Positions 31,001-43,000 of a DNA stretch of 64,000 nucleotides are shown here, in pieces; position 1 is the first letter of the stretch, and each line of letters opens with the position of its first letter. Source of the stretch: a virus; the IMG/VR virus record IMGVR_UViG_3300009169_000019, positions 1 through 64,000 of that record, one strand, 5' to 3'. The position numbers and the translations under genes were made by a program. The notes under the pieces were generated by a model that had not been told where the DNA came from, searched no databases, and was given only the letters and a program-made list of their open reading frames with translations.

Positions 31001-34000
31001 TCAGCATCTGTTTTAGCATTTATGTAAAACTCACCTAATTTAGACTCGTTATGAGAAAGATTAATACTTATTGCTTTTACATATTTTCCATCTTCTGTTT
31101 TAAATTCGGGATCATATTTAACTAAGAATTTCATTTTTGAAACTTCATACTTACCAGATAATACAATATCTGAAATTTGTGACATAATGTGACTTGTAGA
31201 TTGCAATGCTGCAATACCAACAAGACGCTTACCAGTTAAATATCTTTCACGTGTTTCAGCTGATTGAATAAATTTACGAAGAGCAAGCATAGAATTTTCA
31301 GCATCTTTCTTTCCTTTAAGATCATTAATTTCATTAGCTAATGATTTAAGAGTGGCTGTACTATTAGGCATTATAAGCTGACGATAGTTTTCTGGCATGG
31401 AAATTAATTCTTCCATAGTTTCTCTTAATTCATTTTGAAGAGATTCCATACTATCTTGTCCGATTTCTACATATTCAATACTTTCAATAATGGGTGTAAA
31501 TGCTTTATTATTAATCCTATTATTCTTAATAACATCTTTACGATATTTATTATACTTTATTAACGCATCTTTAAATGTAGTGTAAAAAATATAATCTTCA
31601 CCAGTGATGTTTTGCGCAACTAAATAATCTTCAAGATCTCCAAATTTACCCAATCCGCTTCCAGCTGAAAATTGATTTAAATCTTCAACCATGTCTTTAA
31701 ATTCTTCTTCCGTAAGATTTTTAATTTTATTTTTTACAGTTTTTGGAAGATCTTTATAATAGTCAGTTGATTTAAAATCATTTATTGTTTCCTTAGTGAA
31801 TCTAGTATATTTTAATTTATAATTAGGAATATACAAATTCATTTTATCAATATCAAAGTCAGATCCTGCCTTACCTACTATTTCAGTAGGCACTACAATC
31901 ATATCTCCACTTTCTCTTGGTAAAAATCCTTTTACTACTATATTTTCAATAGAGTTCATACCTTGTGTTGGAATACGAAAACCAATCATATTAAGAAGTC
32001 TCTTATCCATGTTTGCTGGTATTTGATAAACCCCATTTACAAGTTTCATTCCAAAATCTTCAGGTTCAACATTTTCAAAATACCAGGGAATATAAATTTC
32101 CATTTTGGAAATCTTTCCATCTTTTAATTCATAGAATTTTAAATCAGATGATGTAGGAATAAGAGATTTAGTTTCATCTTCTGTTAACTGATCATCGGGT
32201 TTCATCTCAGTATATACACCGTCTTTTAAATACATCATGGTTCTGTTGGTAGAATTGTATCCCGTAAATGCAACCTGTACAGCAGGTTTACCAAACATTT
32301 TAGCAGATATAACTCTGCTATCCATTATAGAGTTTAATATATTATCTATTTTATCTCTATTAGCTAATGTATCAAATCTATATAACAATCCTTTAGTGTT
32401 AGGATTTACATCAAGTGCATCAACTAAATTAGAGGGAAGATCTCGTTTAGTTAATTCTTTACGTAAAAGATTAATCATGTTAGTGTAATCATTTACGGTG
32501 TAACTACCATCTTTTTCTTTTGTTATTCCTAATTCAACTAAAAGTTGTTCTTTACCTTTTTTAACTATATTTTCAATAAGTCTATTATAATTTGTAATTA
32601 ATACTTCTGCTCGATCATTAATATATTTACCATTCACTTTAAAATTAGACATGATAAGTTTTGTAAGCTGAGTACCTCTAACTACTTTGTTTTTATAAAC
32701 AGCAGGTTGTTCAGATTGAATACCGTAAAATTTAGTATATAGTGATTGAACTGGTAATCCAGAAGGTAATTGCCATTGTTTATTTTTTAATTCAATATTA
32801 ACTGCACCATCATTTTTAATTATAGAAACAAACTCACCAGTTTTAGGATTAAGCATTGCCCCCACTTTTTCACCAGATTCAAATCCAATAACATCTATTT
32901 GATTATTTTGTGCAGCTAAATATAACTTTTCATATTCAGTGCCCTCAACACTTCTGTAAAATTTAGGTTGTACCGAGTGTTTTAAAAATACAGTGTGCAT
33001 CATTGATGTGTTCACTGCATATCCAAAGTATTGAGGTTTAATTACAGGAAGAGGCACGTTAGGATTGCCTTTTTTAAGAATTCCTTCTGCCCATTTAACT
33101 GCGTATTTTCCTTTGTTATATGTTTTATATGCAGGATCTGTTTTAGATTTATTAGATCTTGCAACAACTTCATATGCAATTTCATAATCTATTTGATCTA
33201 ATTGTTTTTGAGAAAGCTTACCACTTAAAAATAACATGTCCCTATACATATCACTCATAATCCAACCTTGACCATCTGCCTCATTTAATTCTACATATGC
33301 TTTAATTTCTCCTGTAAATTTACCATCTTTAAGAATAAAGTTCTTAAATGTACCATCTTCATTAAAATTTGCACCCACTCTATTTTGTGCTTCTGTTAAA
33401 GATATACCATCTAAAAGAATCGACTTATATAAATTTTCAGCTATCTGCTTGTAAAAATTAGATACGGCAGTTACATCTTTAAATGATATATTTTTAAATG
33501 TTTGAATCTTTTCAGAAGCTCTTATTTTTTCATCAAATCTAGGAATTAAACTATCCATTTTAGATATAATGTGAGGATTGTCTACTATCGCATCTTTGGA
33601 CGAATTGATACCATTAGCACGTTTTGCCAAGTCTTTATAAAGAGCAGGGTGTCCATATAACAATTTATGTTGTTCTGTAACTGCAAGTTCTTTATTTATT
33701 GTAATATATTTTACAAGTTTTTCTAATTGATTTCTTGTTATGTTACTACTATCAATTTGAAAATAATCATTAAGCACTTGAGTATTAATAGCATCCGTTG
33801 TAAATTGATCTTCTGTAATCTGATTTATAATTCCAAGTTCTATCAATGCATCAATTGTAAAGTTTACAGTTTCTTTAAGATCGTTTTTAATAAGTTCTTT
33901 GATGACATTATCTGCTAAAAATTCTTCTTTAGTTATTTTACCAGCAAGTAAGTTTTCAAATCTAACCTGTAATCCTGATTTTCTTTCACCTGATTTTTTA

Positions 34001-37000
34001 AGTTCCTTTTCTGTTTTAAATTTAAGAACATCTTTAAAGTGACCAAGATATTTTACATTATCACTATAATATTGAATATTCGATTTTAAAGCTTTTTCTA
34101 CTATTGCGGCATCAATTTCATCCTCTAAATGTTGTAAATAAATATCCAACACCTTATTAAAGTTAGGATTGTCAATATCATATTCAGCTATTCTTGCACT
34201 AATAAAAGGTTTAGAAAATGTTAATCCAAATTCTGAACTCTTATCTGAATTAATAATTGTAAAATAAATTGGTTTCAATCCTTCTTTATCTGCATTTATT
34301 ATATAATTAATTTCTTGCATTATCCTGTCAGGATATGTAAGATTAGCTGTATCAACACCATTTGTATCCATTGAAGTTACACCAGAAATAAGGGTGTAAT
34401 CAATGTTATTTTTTTTATTACCATTTTCATCAAATATTAATCCTCCTGGTTTTAACAATTGTGAATTAGTTTGATACGCAAATACATTCACAACTTGTTC
34501 TCCATTTTCATCATATCCCGCTGTACCAAATTGAGGATTCGATGCTACAAAATCAGCAAGTGTTTTAGATTCATTTAATGAAGAAAGAACATAGTTTATG
34601 CTAGCAGGCAATGTAATAGAATATTGAGTTTCTCCAGAAGCTGTTGTATGAGTTAAGACTGAGCTATCGTATCTCATTATTTTCTCAATATCAATTAGCT
34701 TTTTCATATTACCAGACTCAGGTCCAATATTAGAATATAAATCTGCAATATTGATTATGCTATTTTCTTCATTACTAATAATTGAATTTTTAATTTTTAT
34801 AAAAGAACTAATAACATCAGATCTTTTGTTTATTATATTCAAAGGAATATCAGAAATAGTTTTGTTTTCTTTATATTCAACTCCAGTAAATGCTACACCC
34901 ATATCTTTTAAATACAGTAATGCTGTTTGAATAGATATGTTTTTATCATTATTATTTTTTAATTTTAAAAACTCTCTGTATTGAACGCTTTTTTTATCAA
35001 ATACAATATTACCTGTATCATCAATTCCTAAAAGCTGATTATTATTTTCTTCTTTATCAGTTACAAGCTTAAGATTTCTTGGAAGTTCTCCCTGCCATTC
35101 TTCACGAATTCTATCTTCATTTGTGCTCTCTAAAGCATTCATTAAATAAATTGAAGAATCTTCGTTGATGATAAGTTTTGAAGGTGTATTTTTTTTATTC
35201 ATTAAGCTTTTTTCAAAGCCAATCAACAATTTTAAATCATCAATGTTTATATTTTCCTTTGTAAAATAATTAATTGCTTCACCTGAGTATTTTAATCTTT
35301 TTTTCAATTTGTTAATCCATACAAAATTAGGTTTGTATTGATTAACTTTTTTATCGAAATACTTTTCATCAAGTTTTTTAAACATTGCTTTTAAAGCATC
35401 AACAAACAACACTTCTCCGTTTTGATCAACTTCTAATTTAGAATATGTACCATTCAATTCATTTAAAAGTAAATTTAATGTTGCATCATAATCAACAAGT
35501 TCAGGTAAATTTAACGAATTTTTCTTAGTGTATATTTGATTTGTTTTAGAATCATATATATCTTTAGTTAAACTACCAATGAGAATTTTAAATGACGTAG
35601 CAGTTAATCTTCTAGGATCTATATAGATTGTGTCTCTAATACCAGAAGTATCAACTACATCTAATTCATTAGGAGCACTATCTTCTTCAGCACCATCTTT
35701 TACTTCTGCAAATTGTAATCCATACTTTTGTAATGATTGCTTTAATATATTATATACAATTGTTGAATTTTGAAATGCATTTTCAATCATTGACGCATAT
35801 CTATTCTTTTCACTAAACTTGTTGTATGCAATATTTTTTATTTCATTGTTTTCTTCTACTGTTAAATTTCTACCGATTTGTTTTTGATAATTAATAAAAG
35901 TTGGTGCAAAATAATTTGTAAAAAATATGGATCCCTGTCCAAACAATTGTTCATAAATATTAGACATACTTGTTTCAAAAAGCTTTCTTAATATTTTATT
36001 ATTGTTTTCATCTTCTGTAAGAAGAGATTCAATATTTAAAGAAATAAAGTTTCCTTTATTATCTGTAAATAAATTAGGATTATGAAGATTCTGAAAGAAA
36101 TATGAACTTAACCCATCAATAAATTGTGTAGTAAATTCTTGTGTTGTATTTGGTACCACCTCTCTATATGATGTACCCATTTCAGAAATATCCCTAGCAA
36201 ATCTTACATTGGAATAATTACCTGCATTAATTTTATTAAAGAGTTTATTAATGGCGGATTCACCTTCAGATTTTTCTTTTTTAGAAAGACCTACATATTT
36301 TTTTATTGTGCTCCAAAGATCTTTAAAGAACTGTTTAATTTTTCCAAAAAATCCTTTTTCTTCAGTGGATATTTGTTCTTGTTCAGAAAGAATATAATTT
36401 CTAAATTCTTCAGCAAGCATTTCTCTAACATCATAGTGTGATGCTTCAGAATAATTTTTTGTTTCTTTTGAGAAAGGATTAGTAAAACTTCCTTCTCTAT
36501 TTCTAAATTCTTCAACAAATTCATTCTGTTCTTGTACAGTTAGATAGGCATTCCAAACGGCTTCAAATGCTTCATGAAAACCGGTTCCTATTTCTGCATT
36601 TTCATATATATAAACAATACTATTTTTAAAAGCACCCCAAGCTTTTCCATCAATTAATTCTGCAACTTTAACAACTTTAATATTTGGAAGTTTTGATTTA
36701 AACCATTCTTCTACTTTTTTAAAATCTTCAGTTTGTATTACAGATTGCTCAAGTTGTAATCTATATGCTTCATTGGGTTTAACACCACCTAATCCAGCAC
36801 TAAGAATATTTACACCACCACTTTGATTAAATGCTTTTAATGCTTCTTCTTTTTCTGATTCAGAAAGAGGTTTTGGTTGTTCGGGAGAAACAGGTTCTAC
36901 AAAAATACCCTGAGCTTGTATTTGTTCTAATCTTTTACCAATTGAAATAGGTTCAGTTTCAGCATTAATATTTTTACTGACTTGTTCAGCTACTGGTTGT

Positions 37001-40000
37001 GATTCGGTTTTAAAACTAAATGTAGGAATTTGTCCAGGAATTAATGTTATAGATTCTGGATTTGTATTTTGTTTAATTTCGGGTTGTGCTGTTTCTTTTT
37101 CAATAGACGACACATCAGTAGCTGTTCCAAATTTAAATATTGGAATTTGACCAGAAACTAATTGAATTGCGGCACCACCAACTCCAGGTATTGTTACAGC
37201 AGATTGATTTTTATAATTAATAATAGGTTTAAAATCATCATCAACATTTCTATATGTAAGATTTGAACTTTTAACTTGAGGAGTGTTCACATCTGTTTCA
37301 CTATACAATGGTGTATTGGTGTATACTACAGGAGTAGATGTTTTAAATAAATATTCTGTGTAATTTGAATATTCCGCGTCTATAATTACATTATTATCTT
37401 TATCTACTACCGGAACATAGAATGGAATATTTGTTTTTGTTAATAAAGAGTTATTAACCTGATGTCTTAATTCAGAAACAATATCTTCTTTATTTTCTTC
37501 AATGATAGATGGGTTTAAATCATACGGAGTTCTACCTCTATATAACATTCCAGTTTGATTAATGTAGAACTTATTTTCCGATTCAATAACATTATCATCA
37601 GTTGCCCAAAATACCAATCCTTTAAAATATGATAAAATTAAATTTTTGTTTGCTTCTTCATCGGTAGTTAATTTTTCAACTTTTTCTTTCTGATAAATTT
37701 TTGCATAATATTTAAGCAGACTAATAAAGTTATCTTTTTCTTCTTGGGTTAGCTGTCTATTAAACAATCTAAAAATCTGACCATCATCTCTTTTCATATA
37801 AAGACGACCGGGCTTAATACCATCAGATTTATCTGTAGCAACTTTTAGTTTAATACCTTGACCATTTGGATGTCTTAAATTAGCAAAGTCAGTTGTATTT
37901 TCTTCAATAACTCTACCTTGTAATTCAAGTTCTTGAGGTAATCCATTTTCTCCCATTGGAAGCATCACTTGCTGACCTACAGTTTTTCCAGTGATAGGAA
38001 TATACATATCAGCATTTTCAGAAACAGTAGCTCTGATATTTTTTACAAAATCTCTATATTTAAAGATCATGTTGGTTATCTGCTCTTTTGTAACACCTTT
38101 TGTAGTAAATCTTTCTTCCACCCATTCTACCGCACTGCTTATATCACCAAATAATTGTTCTTGATTCATCCTCAAACTTGTATAAACAATATTATCAGAT
38201 GTAGGATTATCTATTTTGTTTCCAACTATATCAACCGGAAAATAATTTTCACCTTCTTTTCTAACTACAACAACTTTAATATCATTTTCATCAATAGTAA
38301 TATTATAAGGATCATTAGCTCTTGTTACAGGCATTAAAAAATATTCACCACCTTCTACGTTTACATTATCAGTAAATTTAAAAAATCTAGCATTACCGCT
38401 TTCTTGATTTATTTCTGTATCATTTTTATCTATATAATGTCTTCCAGTAGTAAGATATAAACCTGTTAAACCAATAAGAGGTCTTTTAAATTCATCTTCG
38501 CTTACAAATAAATCATCACCATTAACAACTTCTACAATATTTGCATCAGGATTTAATTTTGCGTTTTTAGCTCTTTCAGCAGTTGTGGTTTCAAATTGAA
38601 TTCTTCTTCTTTCTTTTATATAACCAACTTCTTCAAATAATTCATTTTGAATATATTTTAAAAAGTCAACTCTTTCTTGAAGTGTAGATAGTTCTCCAAG
38701 TTGTGCCGATGCTTGTTGAAGTCTTTGTAGTTTTGGATAGAGCTCATTATTAATTTTATCAAATGCATTTTTTGCATTTTTAAAAGCACCACTTAAATTA
38801 AATACTACTTGACTATATAAATTATTTTGAACAATCCCCTTTCGTAAAAATTTTAAAAATTCTATTTTATCTGCATCTTGACTATTATCTTCTATTTCTT
38901 TCAAATATTTTGTAAGCCATGCTTTGCTATTATCACTATTAAGTATATCAATTACATCAATATATTTACTTAATTTTTTCCAAATTTCTTTTGCTCTTTC
39001 AGAAAATTCTTTAAACTTTTCAATTAATTCTTTAAGTTCTTCAATTTCAAACTCCGTATCTTCTACAAGTTTATCTACCTGTTCTTTGCTATATCTTTTT
39101 GTTATTAATTCTTTTCTATAATCTTCAAGTTTAGATTCAGCTTCACCATAAATTGTACCAGTTTCATCTGTTTGAAAAACTTCTTTAGTTTTTTCAATTT
39201 CATCTAATGCATTATAATAGTTATTTCTTGCTTCAACAAGAGATTCATTTAATGTATTTAAATCTTCTAATTCTTCATTTAAATTAACAATGGTAGATTC
39301 AATAGATTGAATAGCATTTGGAAAACTATTAATCTTTTCTTTCATTTTAATATACTCAGCCTTCTTTCTACCTGTTTTCGAAGGAGGATTTTTTTCTATA
39401 TAATCTTGCGCACTAGCAAGTTCTTCCTGAAATAATTCTAATTCAGCTTGTAAATCCTGAAGTCTTTTACTGTTGCTTTCTTTTTTAGCTTTTGTTTCTT
39501 CAAGCTTTTCTTCAACACGATTAATTAAATTAACTAATGCTGATTGTTGATCTTCTAAATCTTGAACATTTTGTTTTTCTGCTTCTTGTAAAAGAATTTC
39601 TTTATTTATAGAATCAATAATTAATCCAAATCCAGAAGGCTGTCTTTTAAGAGCATATTTCTCATAATACTTTAAATTGAAAGGTACTTTAATAACTTTC
39701 ATTTTACTCTTAGAATTAGGGTTTTTATACTGCATGTAGAGTTTAAAAACTCCATCTTCAGTGTATTCACCAACAAGAGCAGCATCAACACTTACACTTG
39801 TATCTGTATAATCATTTTCGTCAAGTCTATGAGGCTTACTATATTTCTTATTAATTTTAATTCTAAACTGCTTATCTCTATTTACATAGAAAAACCTTTC
39901 AAATAAATCAAGATTTTTAAAATTTTTAAGAAGACCAAACTCATTAGCAAATTCTTCTGCTGTTTTAGTTTCCAGAGTTGGTTGATAGTTTAATTGATAT

Positions 40001-43000
40001 GTAATATTATCACCTTCAATAGAAACTATTTTAATAATATTTTTTGTATACTTTGATTTTTTTAATTTCTTATCTTCTGTAAGATAAAAGTTATTTTCTA
40101 CAATTTGAATACTGCCAGGCTCACCATTAATGTCTACTACATCAATTGTAATTCTATTTGCATTCTCATCATAGATTTCATCTAATTGTTCTGCAATAGA
40201 ATTTGCCTCTTCTATTGTTTCAAATTTATCAACATACGTACCTTTTGGAGAAAAAAGCACATATTTATTTTTAAGTCTTAATACAAAGTGTTTATTATTT
40301 TTTGGATTTTTTTCAATATAATCCTTACCTGCATCCTCATACATTTTAGTGTCACCCATCATTTCCATAATTTCACCAAGATGGGCTTGATGCAATCCTT
40401 CAAAGCCTGCTGGATTAGCAATAGTATTAAAATAACTTACAGCATCTTCAAAGTCTGTTTGTAAACGAAGATAGTCAAATATGTCCCCTACAGCATTATT
40501 AATAACATCTGTAGTGGTAATTACACTAACATCCGGGTTATCAAGTTTTAATATTTCAGATATTGCTTGTGAATTTTCTTTTAGAAACTCTGCTTTAATT
40601 TTTTTAATTTCATCAACGTTATCTCCAGCTTCTTCAATTTGTGCAGAATATTTTTCAACACTTTCTTTATATTTATTAAATAAATCGAGTTTTTGTTTTT
40701 TCTCCTCTTTTAATTTTGGATCAGATGTTGCTTCAAACTCTTTTTGTAAAAGTTCTAATTCTTTCTTAAGAGTAATGGAAGGAGAAGTTAAAGAATATAA
40801 AGAATTAAAATTTAAATTAGGAAAATTATTTTTAATATTAGTAAGAATTTCTTTTTGTCTTTTAGCAACATCTAAATAAGTAGATTTAGAAAAAGCCATT
40901 TGATTAATTGCTTCTTCTGCTGCCATATAGTTTGCAACTTCTGCATTATATTCAGGAGTACCCACCTTATAATTTTTTGGATTATAGGGGTTTCCATAAT
41001 TATCTCTTATTTTTTCATAAGTGTCTTTTACTTCTTTTACTTTTGATTCAAATGTACTAACCAACCCAGTCATTACATTTTTAGATTGTTCTTCTGATAA
41101 TCCATCATAAAGCGAACCTGCATATGCTTGTTTAAATTCATCTGGATTAAGATCACTGATAGATTCTTTCATTCTATCAATAATAACATCCTCCATTCCA
41201 GACTTTACAATGTTTAATACATATTTATTAATAAAGTCATTTTTACTATCCCAATATTCTTTTTTTCTACCTTCTTTTCCATTTAATCTCATAGAACTAT
41301 CAAGCTCAACAAGAGATCTGTAAAAATCAGTTTTATTGTTAGTGGATTGATTTAATAAAGCAACAAGTTTATTTCTTTCTTCATTTGCTCTTTGTACACT
41401 AGATTTATATCCATCTGTATTAACTGTTTTATCATATAAGCTTTTTGCACCTTTTATACCACCACCTAATACATTTAAAATACCACCAGTTAAAAAACCA
41501 CTCATGAATGTTTTTAAACCATCCATGGTAAGTTGTTCTTTAGCACCGGCATATAGAAAATCATTAATTCCTTTTTGATTTAATCTTTGCTGTTCTGTAC
41601 CATAATTATATAAATACCATTGTTTAGTAGCACTATCAATAACATCTTGTCCAGTTTCTTGTAAACCCTCAACTACATTTGTTTTAGCATATTCTAATGG
41701 AAACTTAATAAGTGTTTTAAATGGAGAAGTTTTTAATTGATGTGTAAAGGCAGCAACTCCTTTCTTTGCAACAAATAAATCACCACCTTCTTTAATTGTT
41801 TTCTTAGTGTTAGTGAATATACCTTTTGCTACTAAATCATCATCTAAAAATCTAGTTCCTTTAAAAGTTCTCAATATACCATCAAATGCAATCTTATCTG
41901 TTAAGGCAATCCATGCTGCCTGAACTGCACCTTCTGTTTGAACTGTTTCAAAAGCTTTCTGTTTAAGTTTAGTTTTTAATTCTTCACTGGGTTCAAAACC
42001 ATTTATATTTTTATATTCTTCAATGGCAGTTTCATATGCTTCATTCATGACAGGTGCTACAGTAGCTTTTGCTTCTGTAATGCCTGCGTTAAGCATTCTA
42101 AGATCTCTATAGAATGCTCCAAAACCACGAGCTGTAGTTCTTAAAGCACCAACACCTTGACCAAATGCTCTTTGATCAATTCTTGCAACTTTAGAAAAAT
42201 CTGTTATATACTCAGCAGTATTCTGTAAAGGATTAACAAATTTAGTCACTGAGTTGTTAAATATTTTTCTTAATACATTTGTAGACTGTAAAGACTTTTC
42301 AAGATTTCTAGTATTATTAATTACTTTTCCTAACTTAGATGCAAGTTGAATACTTCTTGCTGCTTGAATTTCAGATGCACCACCAAAAGTAGCAGCAGTT
42401 AGCGCACTTAATGCAAATTCTTCTGCTGCTATTTCTAATACAGCTCCTATTGCATATCCACTTTGTTGTATCATATTGCTAAAGTTAGATACATTCCAAA
42501 ATGTATTTCTATCTTCTTGTGTTTGAAAAATATGATATTTATTATTGAAATCATTTTGCCAACTGTTAATAGCTTCAAGTTCACTTTGTTTAAATGGACT
42601 ATCACCTTTAAAAATATCCACGGTGTCACCCCACGAAAGAAACTGATCTTTCATCTGACTGAGTGCTAATGAACCAGAACCCATTATAGCATTAGATAGT
42701 TTATTCCAATTTGTTTGTGCACTACCGTAGGTTTCTTCAATATCCATTCCAGGAATAACACCAATATCTTGAAAATAATCAGATTGTAAAGCAGATTGAA
42801 ATCCTGGAACAGCAGGTGCTTCAAATCTTTGTGCTTGTATAAATGGATCTTGTTGTAACTTTTGTTTTCCAAGTGCCATACCGCGATCTATATCGGCATC
42901 TGATAATCCTATCAATTTATATTGCGGTTGACTTGTAGAAGTTAATTTATCAAATGTTAATTTATCAAAATTTAATTCTTTAAAGGGATTTTCTGGAACA

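Noticed and set aside
38155-38337. Open frames on the plus strand opposite the giant genes (also near 30125, 32237, 33727, 40481, 47334 and 48210)
   Set aside because: They are shadows of the minus-strand coding frames: low-complexity products rich in Ser, Ile, Phe and Cys, with no packing into operons and no start context.
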